DNA from: RGIG4034 sp045576455
Lineage (GTDB): Bacteria > Bacillota > Clostridia > Lachnospirales > Lachnospiraceae
Assembly: GCA_045576455.1 (NCBI GenBank)
Contig: JAZNGM010000004.1
Coordinates: 65,237-129,236 of the forward strand
DNA: 64,000 bases
Reading direction: 5' to 3'
Each line of letters opens with the position of its first letter. Within the stretch, counting starts at the first letter, position 1. Under the pieces are notes generated by a model. That model saw only the letters and a list, made by a program, of their open reading frames with translations, was not told the DNA's origin and did not search any database. Positions 53,599 to 61,390 of this stretch are shown one piece after another. The position numbers were made by a program, and so were the translations under genes.

Positions 53599-53979
53599 CT
53601 ATATCATCTCACCATTTTCTACACGGACAGCTACCTGCCATTCATCTTCGTATACAATAGTTCCTACAAAATTGGTATATACCACATCATACGGATGACT
53701 ATATTTATCCAATAATTCTATTGCCGGTCTGATTTGCTCCTGCATCTCTTCTGTTGTTTCTGTCTTGAAAAACGTAATAACTTTTTCTGCGTTCTTACAA
53801 GGCTCCGGTTCCGGCAGATTATCCTTAAACCATTGGTCTATATTCCGAAATTTTTCTTCATCTTCCTTGTTCATAATACCATCCATTATCAAGCGCCAGC
53901 ACATACTGAATATTCCCTTCGGGTATTTCGTTATCCAGGATGACTCTCTCCCTTGTATTCTCATATATTTAAACTGCAT
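53599..53979 (-). CDS. Hypothetical protein, 126 residues
   Basis: No recognised family. The ATG at 53979 follows AAAGGAGATTTAT; the reading from 54060 overlaps the GNAT gene and is rejected. Landmarks: ESSWITKYPKGIFSMCWRLI near the N terminus, a charged middle (EEKFRNIDQWFKDNLPEPEP), and a C-terminal strand-rich YDVVYTNFVGTIVYEDEWQV. Soluble. Third in the five-gene run, 34 bases after the second GNAT. Confidence 0.7.
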   Translation of the reverse strand: MQFKYMRIQGRESSWITKYPKGIFSMCWRLIMDGIMNKEDEEKFRNIDQWFKDNLPEPEPCKNAEKVITFFKTETTEEMQEQIRPAIELLDKYSHPYDVVYTNFVGTIVYEDEWQVAVRVENGEMI

Positions 53980-54013
53980 ATAAATCTCCTTTCTCTTACT
54001 TTGCCCATATAAC

Positions 54014-54454
54014 TTAAAGCGTAAATTTAAAGATACATTTCTGAGTCTCTCCTCTTTCACGCATATCGCTGTCTTCCGGCAATTTTGCTATTTCCAACAA
54101 TTCACCGCCTGCATATTCACAAGTCTTTTTGGATGCAAAATTATCCGGATTGCAGGTTATTATCAGATATTCCAAGTTATGTCTTTTCGCTAATTCAAAT
54201 AATAACAAACATGCTTTACCCGCATAATGATTTCCTCTATATTCTTCATTTATCTTATAGCCAATATTTCCGCCATAATACAATTTATCATTATGACCAA
54301 TGCGTAAATCACATTCTCCCATCTTCATTCCCTTGTCATTGCAGACAGCAAAGTGATATGTCGGAACCCAATCTTTCTCTTCGTTTCCTTCAACTGTCTT
54401 TTCCAGTCTTAATGTTATCTCATCATTTTTAAGAAAATCTGTATTAAAAAACAT
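54014..54454 (-). CDS. GNAT family N-acetyltransferase
   Basis: 146 aa. The ATG at 54454 follows AGGGGTGAGACA; the reading from 54499 overlaps the upstream GNAT gene. GNAT features: MGECDLRIG, GGNIGYKINEEYRGNHYAGKACLLLFELAKRH (acetyl-CoA loop with R-G-N-H-Y-A-G, an altered Q/RxxGxG/A), then LIITCNPDNFASKKTCEYAGGELL. Substrate unknown. Directly follows the other GNAT (17 bases). Confidence 0.82.
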   Translation of the reverse strand: MFFNTDFLKNDEITLRLEKTVEGNEEKDWVPTYHFAVCNDKGMKMGECDLRIGHNDKLYYGGNIGYKINEEYRGNHYAGKACLLLFELAKRHNLEYLIITCNPDNFASKKTCEYAGGELLEIAKLPEDSDMRERGETQKCIFKFTL

Positions 54455-54471
54455 TGTCTCACCCCTTAGCT

Positions 54472-54954
54472 TTATAGTTTCTTCTCCATATATCCACAAG
54501 TAAATGGGAAGGCATCAAACTTTTTTGTTCCTATATGTATAAAACCATATGAAGCATACCATTTCTTTAAAATCTCATTTTCTTCAACAATACCTATGTT
54601 CACCTTAACGCATCCTGATTCCGCAGCAATTGCAAAAGCATGTTTCAGTATTTCCCCACCAATTCCTTTGTGTCTATACTCAGGCAGCACGCTCACATTA
54701 TTCAGTTCACACTCATTATTTGCTTGAAATAGCAGCGAATAATATCCTACGATTTCGCCATTTTGGCAATAAACATACATAGGTCTACGTTCCTCATTCA
54801 ACTGCCAGTTAAGCCTGTCTTTAGTAGTTGCAAATGCCGTATATCTAGGTGCATTTTCCCTGGTAAATCCAAATTCATCCGCCACCGTACTAAAACTTTT
54901 TCGAATAACCTCTACACATTCTTTGATATCCTCTTGCACTACTTTTCTGATCAT
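54472..54954 (-). CDS. GNAT family N-acetyltransferase behind an attenuator
   Basis: 160 aa single-domain GNAT. The acetyl-CoA loop is VLPEYRHKGIGGEILKHA (R-H-K-G-I-G), preceded by ECELNNVSV and followed by EENEILKKWYASYGFIHIG. The N terminus (ADEFGFTRENAPRYTAFATT) is distinctive but I cannot name the subfamily. GGAGGAGAATACT precedes the ATG. First gene after the leader ORF and terminator at 54.99-55.25 kb, so its expression probably requires read-through. A role in resistance to a translation inhibitor is possible from that context alone. Confidence 0.83.
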   Translation of the reverse strand: MIRKVVQEDIKECVEVIRKSFSTVADEFGFTRENAPRYTAFATTKDRLNWQLNEERRPMYVYCQNGEIVGYYSLLFQANNECELNNVSVLPEYRHKGIGGEILKHAFAIAAESGCVKVNIGIVEENEILKKWYASYGFIHIGTKKFDAFPFTCGYMEKKL

Positions 54955-54982
54955 AGTATTCTCCTCCTATTTCCTATAAATT

Positions 54983-55028
54983 AAATAAAATAAAAAATCG
55001 CACCAAACATAACTATATGTCCGGTGCG
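54983..55028 (-). terminator. Leader terminator (attenuator hairpin 3:4)
   Basis: Minus strand: CGCACC-G-GACAT pairs with ATGTT-T-GGTGCG over a 6-base loop (two G-U wobbles) and is followed by TTTTTTATTTTATTTAA. Intrinsic terminator lying between the leader ORF and the first GNAT gene. Confidence 0.85.
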
Positions 55029-55080
55029 GATAATTCAATGAAAATATATAATAAAATCAAGTTATTACATTCTCATTATT

Positions 55081-55116
55081 GCACAGACATATAAGACCTA
55101 CCGCCTATAACTGTGC
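55081..55116 (-). promoter_or_regulatory. Leader hairpin 1:2 with antiterminator strand
   Basis: GCACAG (55116-55111) pairs with CTGTGC (55086-55081). The 3' strand, TATATGTCTGTGC on the minus strand, can instead pair with GCACCGGACATATA of the terminator's 5' arm: eight continuous Watson-Crick pairs, then a G-U, a G-C, one bulge and three more. The two structures exclude each other. Confidence 0.7.
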
Positions 55117-55127
55117 CATAATGTCAG

Positions 55128-55190
55128 CTATAAGCAAATACGTCTATGATGCATGGACATATGAGTAGTTGAATGTAATCTCTGATTCAT
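55128..55190 (-). CDS. Leader peptide of a transcription attenuator (20 residues)
   Basis: ATG at 55190 to TAG at 55128, encoding MNQRLHSTTHMSMHHRRICL. AGGGAG is seven bases upstream, an ideal ribosome site, and a consensus promoter starts transcription about 20 bases before it. The stop lies 11 bases before the first leader hairpin, so a ribosome held at the C-terminal codons would cover the 5' arm of that hairpin. The peptide has four His and two adjacent Arg, but no run of a single amino acid, which argues against simple amino-acid-biosynthesis attenuation and for drug- or peptide-induced stalling. Too short for standard gene calls. Confidence 0.7.
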   Translation of the reverse strand: MNQRLHSTTHMSMHHRRICL

Positions 55191-55218
55191 ATCAATTCTC
55201 CCTGTTTGATTTTTTGAT

Positions 55219-55247
55219 ATAGTAGCACCGGATTTATTATCTGTCAA
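55219..55247 (-). promoter_or_regulatory. Promoter of the attenuator-led run
   Basis: Minus strand TTGACA (55242-55247) and TACTAT (55219-55224), spacer exactly 17 bases. Transcription would start about 20 bases before the leader ribosome site. Confidence 0.8.
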
Positions 55248-55295
55248 CCGGTTTTTATACTTAGAGTGCGATATATATTAGTCCTTTTCAAAAAC

Positions 55296-55337
55296 AAAGG
55301 GAGAAATTCCACAACCATCCACTGAAGTTCTCCCTTT
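55296..55337 (-). terminator. Terminator after the toxin-antitoxin module
   Basis: A perfect 10-bp stem (AAAGGGAGAA / TTCTCCCTTT) around a 22-base loop, followed on the minus strand by TTTGTTTTTG, 10 bases beyond the toxin stop. Confidence 0.8.
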
Positions 55338-55346
55338 AAAACATAT

Positions 55347-55606
55347 TTATTCCTCATAGTGTCCTTTACATGACGCTATGATAACAGCTCCATCTTTTTC
55401 TTTGTAAACAATTCGATTCGCATCATCGATTCGTCTACTCCACCAACCGCTTAAATTATTTTTCAGCGGTTCCGGTTTACCAATACCACCATAACATCCC
55501 TTTGTATATCTTTAATAAGCATATTAATCCGTTTTAAGGTCTTTTTATCTTGGGTCTGCCATTCAAGGTATTCTTCCCACGCATGTTCATCCCAAAGTAT
55601 CTTCAT
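55347..55606 (-). pseudogene. YoeB/Txe-family toxin with a one-base frameshift
   Basis: From ATG 55606 the first frame reads MKILWDEHAWEEYLEWQTQD and on through LKRINMLIKDIQ; another frame continues without interruption with GIGKPEPLKNNLSGWWSRRI, DDANRIVYK, and ends CKGHYEE at a TAA (55349-55347). Both parts are classic YoeB/Txe ribosome-dependent mRNase. The total of 260 bases is one short of an intact 86-codon gene, so a single base is missing near 55497-55500. As read, the first frame stops soon after the shift, giving an inactive fragment. It lies 3 bases after the antitoxin gene. A sequencing error at the GGG run is possible. Confidence 0.8.
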
Positions 55607-55609
55607 ACA

Positions 55610-55870
55610 TTAATCCTCAATCAATTCATGCTCTACAAGAACCGCTTTCCCTGATTCAATATCTTCTACTACCTTTTTCAAATAAGCCATATTGCTTTCA
55701 GAATAAAATGGATCTACTGATACATCAAAAGGAATTCTTCTTTCTCTCGTCATCTTTTTTGCAAATATAGTAAACGCTGTTGTCATACTTAAACCTAAAT
55801 CTTTACATGTTTCTTCCATACTTTTCTTTAATTCTTCATCCATACGGAAATTAATCATTGCCTGTGCCAT
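55610..55870 (-). CDS. RelB/DinJ-family antitoxin
   Basis: 86 aa. Ribbon-helix-helix N terminus (MINFRMDEELKKSMEETCKDLGLSMTTAFTIFAKKM; abridged landmark) and a C-terminal toxin-binding tail (SNMAYLKKVVEDIESGKAVL). The ATG at 55870 is 8 bases after GGAG; ATGs at 55879 and 55876 are too close to it. Antitoxins of this type neutralise YoeB/RelE toxins and repress their own promoter; a matching operator lies upstream. Its toxin partner is frameshifted, so the module is probably reduced to antitoxin. Confidence 0.88.
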   Translation of the reverse strand: MAQAMINFRMDEELKKSMEETCKDLGLSMTTAFTIFAKKMTRERRIPFDVSVDPFYSESNMAYLKKVVEDIESGKAVLVEHELIED

Positions 55871-55896
55871 AATCATCACTCCTTTTCTGTAATTCT

Positions 55897-55950
55897 ATCC
55901 TAACATATAGCAACTTTATTGTAAAGCATTTGTCATACTTTTGCTTTACA
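55897..55950 (-). promoter_or_regulatory. Antitoxin promoter and operator
   Basis: Minus strand TTTACA (55920-55925) and TAGGAT (55897-55902), spacer 17. An inverted repeat with arms TGTAAAGCA and TGCTTTACA (55920-55950) covers the -35, suiting autorepression by the ribbon-helix-helix antitoxin. Confidence 0.65.
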
Positions 55951-56005
55951 GTATTGTATGCAAAAATTTCATGCTTTATACATTCTAAATTTAGCGCCCC
56001 TTAAT

Positions 56006-56404
56006 TTACCGCGAACTTGGTTTTTTCTCTTCTATCAACCCATTAATCGCCTTCACCTCATCTATCATACTTATGGTATCCAAGCATACGCACACGCCAA
56101 AAATAACTACGGTCATAAGTACTAATACAAATCCTGACAGATTATTGTACCAATCAAAAATCCAACCACATGTCAGCACTAGTGCAATTACATATATCAA
56201 TTTCAATCCGGTTTCAATGATAGGATAGCGATATTCAAAACGGTTTAAAAGATAAATTCCGGCATATATTGCAACATTCAGTATTAATGCCTGAAATACA
56301 GTACTTATAAAGATTACCGTTCCACCGTAATAGGTAGCAACCAGCGCCAGTATCACTAAAGTAATTCCGGTTGTTGCCATAATGTTTAATATCATCTTTT
56401 TCAT
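56006..56404 (-). CDS. DUF3021 family membrane protein
   Basis: 132 aa with four membrane helices (ATTGITLVILALVATYYGG, STVFQALILNVAIYAGIYLL and two more). DUF3021 proteins are encoded beside LytTR regulators and are thought to hold or control them at the membrane. The ATG at 56404 overlaps the regulator's TGA by one base and has AAGGAG upstream; the TTG at 56407 is rejected. The Lys/Arg-rich tail (EEKKPSSR) is cytoplasmic. Confidence 0.85.
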   Translation of the reverse strand: MKKMILNIMATTGITLVILALVATYYGGTVIFISTVFQALILNVAIYAGIYLLNRFEYRYPIIETGLKLIYVIALVLTCGWIFDWYNNLSGFVLVLMTVVIFGVCVCLDTISMIDEVKAINGLIEEKKPSSR

Positions 56405-56850
56405 CAAAAATTTCTCCTTAGCAATGCTTCTTTAATGACCTTCAAATATTTCCGGGTAACGCATACACGTTCTCCGTTTAGAAGCATCGCTTCCAATTTA
56501 CTATTCACTAAGGTTTTTATCCCTTTTAATTTCTCAATGTTCAGAATTGTTGACTTGCTCACTCTGACGAAGTTTTCACGGGGCAAACTATTTTCTAGCT
56601 CATATAGTTTGGAATTGCTCTGAAAAACCTCGGTTTCACAGTAGACAAAAGTTTTCTTATCTACGCTTTCCACATAATAGATATCGCTTACCGGAATAGC
56701 ATATTCCTCATTATCTTTCCTGCCAAGGATTGTTTGGTCTACATATCGCACAAAATCAGATACCCTTTTTACACTTTCTGTCATCTCACAATACGCAATG
56801 GTTACTTCGGGTTGCTCCAAATCTTGCCGTTCGCTCATTATTAATCGCAT
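56404..56850 (-). CDS. LytTR-domain transcriptional regulator
   Basis: 148 aa stand-alone LytTR DNA-binding protein. The domain (about 50-145) shows IPVSDIYYVESVDKKTFVYCE, the region NSKLYELENSLPRENFVRVSKSTILNIEKLKGI (abridged) and GERVCVTRKYLKVIKEAL. There is no receiver domain; control is presumably by the membrane partner encoded next. AGGAGTCAAAA precedes the ATG. LytTR/DUF3021 pairs in Firmicutes typically repress or autoregulate their own locus and nearby genes. Confidence 0.9.
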   Translation of the reverse strand: MRLIMSERQDLEQPEVTIAYCEMTESVKRVSDFVRYVDQTILGRKDNEEYAIPVSDIYYVESVDKKTFVYCETEVFQSNSKLYELENSLPRENFVRVSKSTILNIEKLKGIKTLVNSKLEAMLLNGERVCVTRKYLKVIKEALLRRNF

Positions 56851-56919
56851 TTTTGACTCCTAATTTTGCTTATTCATATAAAAAATATTATATCACAAAA
56901 CGGAGTGCTTGCTAACCTC

Positions 56920-57762
56920 TTATCCTTTTTTGCGGCATCTCCTGATATAGCAAATCAAAACCAATATAAAGGATACTGACTGGGCAATTGATAATCTGAC
57001 AAACATCATTTCATCCTCACCGGTATCTGATACAACATGCAAAAGATTAACGATGGTATTATTAACAAAATGGTCACCCATAGCCATGTAGTGATTTCCT
57101 GTCATTTTTGTTAACATAGCAAATTTGAAACCAATTAGTGCCGACGTTACTAACAACATAATTGCATTTGCAATCATGCCTGCCATACTCGAAGTTCCGT
57201 CAAAATAATTACGGACCGGTCCTATTACATGCCAAAAACCAAATAGGATTGATGCAATAATTGCAGAGGTAAGAAAACTATATTTTCTTTCCAGGAGTTT
57301 TCCAAAAAGCCCTCTAAATACACCTTCTTCCATAACAACATTCACAACATTTCCCAAAACACAAATAGCAAAGAATACTATTTCTGTCCGGCGTCCTACA
57401 TTCCGTTCAACGGCATACGCACTAACATATACCTGCAAAGAATCAAAATTTCCTTTAGAAATAATAATCGCTATTTCCGATGCATAAGCAAGAATAAAAA
57501 CACCTATTCCAAATGCCAAACCTTTTAACAAATTAGAGAAACCGTTTTCTTTGGTAAAACCAATTTCCCTCGCGGTAAATCGCAATAATTTTGCTGCTAC
57601 AAATAAAACAGCAATACCTACCAGCTTATGTACAATTGCTTCTCCCACCCGGGTTTGATCTGTGCGTAAAATGAAATATTCAAAAACCCGGAAAGCATAA
57701 CATAACAAATAGATTGTCAAAACTGTGAAAAAAATTCTTTGTCCCTTTTGTGTCCTGTCCAT
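56920..57762 (-). CDS. CPBP-family intramembrane metalloprotease
   Basis: 280 aa with eight membrane segments (CAAX protease and bacteriocin-processing family). Motif 1 EEGVFRGLFGKLLERKYSF (EExxxR), motif 2 FGFWHVIG (His), and a later HFVNNTIVN (His and Asn) form the metal site. The ATG at 57762 follows CGAGGAATAATT; the reading from 57804 is rejected. Such proteins process small peptides or act in bacteriocin immunity; no bacteriocin gene is visible nearby. Confidence 0.88.
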   Translation of the reverse strand: MDRTQKGQRIFFTVLTIYLLCYAFRVFEYFILRTDQTRVGEAIVHKLVGIAVLFVAAKLLRFTAREIGFTKENGFSNLLKGLAFGIGVFILAYASEIAIIISKGNFDSLQVYVSAYAVERNVGRRTEIVFFAICVLGNVVNVVMEEGVFRGLFGKLLERKYSFLTSAIIASILFGFWHVIGPVRNYFDGTSSMAGMIANAIMLLVTSALIGFKFAMLTKMTGNHYMAMGDHFVNNTIVNLLHVVSDTGEDEMMFVRLSIAQSVSFILVLICYIRRCRKKG

Positions 57763-57907
57763 AATTATTCCTCGATTCATATAATGTATTTTCTTTTTGC
57801 ACAATAATATATATGAATTGCCATTTCAATCAGTCCGCTTCCAAGATGCAAAATATGTGTACTATGTTACAAAAACAGGTGCTTTTCAGACATTTTTCTA
57901 AACAAGC

Positions 57908-57940
57908 AAAAAAGCACAAGCTATTGCGCCTGCGCTTTTT
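57908..57940 (-). terminator. Terminator after the AraC-phosphotransferase gene
   Basis: Hairpin with arms AAAAAGC...GCTTTTT plus inner pairs, ending in TTTTTTG on the minus strand. It lies 58 bases beyond the stop at 57999. Confidence 0.6.
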
Positions 57941-57998
57941 ACCTAAATAATCACCTGTCATTTATAATAATTTGTTTTGACCGACTATTATTCTGTTT

Positions 57999-59294
57999 TC
58001 ACTCGACACTTAACTCTCCCCAAACAGACACTAACCATTCCGTCATCTTTTTGTTGATTTCATATATTTCCTGGTACTTTTCCTGCCCTTTAAACCAAGC
58101 AAGTGCAATCAACTGATTGGATAGAACAACATACGGCACTGCTTTTTTCTCTGCAGCTGTAAGTTTTGCTACATCATCATATCCATAGATGATATTTTTA
58201 TATATCTGAATCCACTTCAATAATTTTGATTCGTTTCCTGGATCAAAACTCTCAGACAGAATAGCTGTTGCCGCATAGCAAGGGTCAAAAATTCTGATAT
58301 TTCTTTCGCTCAATTCAAAGTCAATGAATCCCCATTTATCTTCAGCTACAATGATATTTCCGGGATTAGGGTCCCTGTGAATCACTTGTGTAGGTAGATT
58401 CTTCAATATCTCTCCAAAGTTTTCTACATAATCCACAAAAACATCTTCCGATACATTAATCTTTCCTCTTAGTTTCGGAATCGCCCAGTTTTTAACACTC
58501 TCATAGATATTGGCATCTTTCACCAATACCTCCACACTTTCCAATGCTTTGCTGAGCTGCCCTATCACTTCGCCTACGAAACGAGCATTTTCTACCAAAT
58601 CATCTTCATACATGTTGTTAATCTTTATCTGCTGACCTTCCAAGCGTTTTGATAAGCAAAAATATAGCTCTCCGTCTGCGATATATTCCTCTCCTTCCAA
58701 CGTTTTCACCGGTGTCGCTGCAAACAATCCTGCATTTTCCAATGCTTTTGAAATGCAAATGTGATTCTTAAGTTTACCCAAGTTTGCTGAAAATTTTAAA
58801 ACATAGTCTTTGCCAATATAGAAAGCATTCTCATTCCTGTTACCGCTTCCTTCGTAGTAAATATCAGAAATGTTTTCATTCTCCAATCCCCACTTCTTTA
58901 AAATACTTGTCGCTTTTTTATGTGTAACCATTACATGTTCCTCCTTAACAATATTGATTCTATAAGGCTTTTTCACCTTATGTAGTTTCAAGTACTGTGC
59001 AGGTGTACATCCAAATTCACGTGCAAATGCCTTATAAAAACCGGCATGTGTTTCAAAACCATACATCAACGCCACGTCAATCATTTTATTTCCACATTTT
59101 ATGTCATAAATGGCATTTAGCAATCTGCGTCTTAATATATATTGCATTACAGGCAATCCAACTGCAGTCTGAAACAATCTATAATAATGGAATACTGAAA
59201 AACCGGCTCTCTCGCTCAATTCCGCTGCCGAAATATCACATTTGATGTTGTCTTCAATATAGTCAATACTATCTTGTATTATTTCTCTGTACAC
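57999..59294 (-). CDS. AraC HTH fused to an aminoglycoside-phosphotransferase-like kinase
   Basis: 431 aa. Residues 1-105 are an AraC double HTH (ISAAELSERAGFSVFHYYRL; MIDVALMYGFETHAGFYKAF). Residues 125-430 are a protein-kinase-like phosphotransferase of the APH/choline-kinase type: VLKF with an ATP-binding Lys (about 167), catalytic loop HRDPNPGN (306-313) and metal motif IDFE (324-327), all intact. It may be a regulator whose kinase domain senses or modifies a small molecule. Monocistronic, between a CPBP protease and a putative phospholipase-like gene. AAAGGAGTG precedes the ATG. Confidence 0.83.
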   Translation of the reverse strand: MYREIIQDSIDYIEDNIKCDISAAELSERAGFSVFHYYRLFQTAVGLPVMQYILRRRLLNAIYDIKCGNKMIDVALMYGFETHAGFYKAFAREFGCTPAQYLKLHKVKKPYRINIVKEEHVMVTHKKATSILKKWGLENENISDIYYEGSGNRNENAFYIGKDYVLKFSANLGKLKNHICISKALENAGLFAATPVKTLEGEEYIADGELYFCLSKRLEGQQIKINNMYEDDLVENARFVGEVIGQLSKALESVEVLVKDANIYESVKNWAIPKLRGKINVSEDVFVDYVENFGEILKNLPTQVIHRDPNPGNIIVAEDKWGFIDFELSERNIRIFDPCYAATAILSESFDPGNESKLLKWIQIYKNIIYGYDDVAKLTAAEKKAVPYVVLSNQLIALAWFKGQEKYQEIYEINKKMTEWLVSVWGELSVE

Positions 59295-59485
59295 GCTTAC
59301 ACTCCTTTCCTGTTTTTCGTAGCTACACCTATATAATAACGCGACTTTTCTGAAAAACCTTTCCTATTTTGCCATATTGGAATCTGTATAATACTAACAT
59401 ACCTTATTCTTTTCTAAAATTAAATGCCGCAGATACACTCTACGGCATTCATATTATCGATTTAATTAGTTCAACAACCATCTAA

Positions 59486-60166
59486 TTACATGATTATGTA
59501 CCCATTTGTCCATCTCGTTGGAACATAGTACTTCTCAGGATGTATTAATTCTTCTCCTTTGCGAAATGCTGTTATGGCATTAACACACTCTTTGATACAT
59601 AGTCGAATGCATTCCAAACTAATATCATATGTATACACTTCCAAGTCCTCTTTCTCAGCTGCTGGGTCATCAAAGAAATCCTGATATAAACCTTGTACCA
59701 CTTCATCATATAGTTCCGGATGAAGCCCATCCAATTCCAGATTTCTATCCTCCTCCAGCATATATACCAATTCAAATTCATTTCGTAAAATATAGTTTAA
59801 GCGATGGAAATCCATATATCCCTTTTGATACATTGCCTGACGTTCTTCTTTGGACTGCGCCTTAGAACGTATCTGTGTTTCCATTATCTCATGAAACCAT
59901 ACCATATCCGTAATCAGATGACACAAAACTCCCAGATACAATTCATCCTGTTTCATTATATCCGCATATCTTGATACAAAGGTCATCCAATTTCCACCTT
60001 TCTTATCTCCATGAATTTCAAGATAATGCGTACGGTTTTTAGATGAATCCTCATGACAAGACATATCGGGGCATAAGGACCCCATCTTAAATCGATTCAT
60101 ATTTTCTATTTTTACCTGTTCTGCCACTTTCTCTGCAATCAAGTAGTGAATCATTCTAGACGGCAT
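59486..60166 (-). CDS. Putative zinc-dependent phospholipase-C-like/HD-like hydrolase
   Basis: 226 aa soluble protein. It begins MPSRMIHYLIAEKVAEQV, with an early His, then MGSLCPDMSCHEDS, THYLEIHG and VLCHLITDMVWFHEIM: a spaced His/Asp set typical of the zinc-dependent phospholipase C-like all-helical fold. I am not sure of the family and the substrate is unknown. It overlaps nothing but starts 3 bases after the MerR-methyltransferase stop, so the two are an operon. Confidence 0.6.
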   Translation of the reverse strand: MPSRMIHYLIAEKVAEQVKIENMNRFKMGSLCPDMSCHEDSSKNRTHYLEIHGDKKGGNWMTFVSRYADIMKQDELYLGVLCHLITDMVWFHEIMETQIRSKAQSKEERQAMYQKGYMDFHRLNYILRNEFELVYMLEEDRNLELDGLHPELYDEVVQGLYQDFFDDPAAEKEDLEVYTYDISLECIRLCIKECVNAITAFRKGEELIHPEKYYVPTRWTNGYIIM

Positions 60167-60169
60167 AGC

Positions 60170-61348
60170 CTACGCCTCCTTCCTACAACAATACAGATAT
60201 GTATCTCTTTCAAACGTAAACTGTCCCTGTTCATTCTTAAACTGCTCCAGAAACTTCAAAAAATCTCTTCTCCGAATCTCCAATGATTCTCTTACCGGAC
60301 GGCATACCTGTTGAATGTACTCCACAAATTCCTCTGCTGTAGCAAAGTGAAGTGTTATTACATATGCGTGCTTTTCTATCTTAGAAAAAACTGCTTGTAT
60401 TTCTTTTTCCCAATCTTCCACATGCCCTCTTTGCTTGTGGTATAACTTGTCCAGTTCCGTATACTCTTCCTCTATAAAAAACTCTCGTAATAAGGGCTGC
60501 AGCTTCTCGTAAAAAAGCAAACCACCCCAAGTGCAGATAAACACACCGTTTTCTGAAAGTGCTGCAGAAAATTTGCGATACAGGGTATTCCTATCGCTAA
60601 TATGTGACACCACATGATTAAAGAAAATGCGATCATAAGCTCCCTCTAAAAACATACTCTCCAAATCTTCCCATACAAATGCAAACTCATTGTCCCCTAA
60701 ATTTCTTTCTGCTTCCTGTTCTTTGATGTAAGTGCAAAAAGTATCCATATGGGTGTTATGCTTGTCAACACAAGTTACATGCAATTGCTCTGGCAAACGC
60801 TCCACATTATATCGCCACAAGTTTCCCCAACCCGCACCGGCATCCAACACTTGCATACCGGTTTCCATTTCTGCCTTATCCCAGATGAACCTTGACCAGC
60901 CACGAGGTTCATCCGCATGTCGTCCCAGACGCCATACCGCTTCGTCTGCACGCTGATTTCTTACAATGATTCCAAGCGCCTTGAGAAATCCATCAGAATC
61001 TTGTTCCTCACTTCTACATTCCTGTATCGCACGGTCTACATGTGCAATCACAGTATTCAGCTGCTCTTTCTTCTGTTCCAACAGGCGCTTCTGTTCCAAT
61101 AACATGTTTTCCCGGCTGACATTTTCATACAGTTGCAGAAAATCCGCAATCTGTTCCAACGAGAAGTCCAAATATTTCATCAACTGGATTTTCTCCAACG
61201 TTTTCACTGACTCCTCACCATACATACGATAACCGTTTTCTTCATTGCGTTCCGGCAAAAGTAACCCCTTATCCTCATAAACGCGCAGGGTTTTAGTGGA
61301 TATTCCGGCGAGCTTTGCCAACTGACCGATGGTATAATATTTGTTCAT
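60170..61348 (-). CDS. MerR HTH fused to a SAM-dependent methyltransferase
   Basis: 392 aa. Residues 1-110: MerR winged helix (YTIGQLAKLAGISTKTLRVY, GYRMYGEESVKTLEKIQLMK) with its dimerisation helix. Residues 130-392: class I methyltransferase with motif I LDAGAGWGNLW, an acidic motif CVDKH, and YDRIFFNHVVSHISDRNTLY for motif IV-like. The effector domain of MerR proteins normally binds drugs or metals; here it is an enzyme or a SAM-binding sensor. The ATG at 61348 follows AAGGAGG. Promoter has the MerR-type 19-bp spacer. A methyltransferase acting on an antibiotic target is possible but unproven. Confidence 0.87.
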   Translation of the reverse strand: MNKYYTIGQLAKLAGISTKTLRVYEDKGLLLPERNEENGYRMYGEESVKTLEKIQLMKYLDFSLEQIADFLQLYENVSRENMLLEQKRLLEQKKEQLNTVIAHVDRAIQECRSEEQDSDGFLKALGIIVRNQRADEAVWRLGRHADEPRGWSRFIWDKAEMETGMQVLDAGAGWGNLWRYNVERLPEQLHVTCVDKHNTHMDTFCTYIKEQEAERNLGDNEFAFVWEDLESMFLEGAYDRIFFNHVVSHISDRNTLYRKFSAALSENGVFICTWGGLLFYEKLQPLLREFFIEEEYTELDKLYHKQRGHVEDWEKEIQAVFSKIEKHAYVITLHFATAEEFVEYIQQVCRPVRESLEIRRRDFLKFLEQFKNEQGQFTFERDTYLYCCRKEA

Positions 61349-61390
61349 TAGAATCCTCCTTGCAAATAGAGTTCCCGGGAGCATTGTTTT

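Noticed and set aside
54060..54060. Upstream start for the 126-residue unknown
   Set aside because: It would overlap the second GNAT gene; AAGGAGA before the ATG at 53979 decides the start.
59295..59485. Intergenic region between the AraC-kinase and phospholipase-like genes
   Set aside because: A weak GCCGTAGAG-type symmetry near 59427-59450 could be a terminator, but I could not pair it convincingly.
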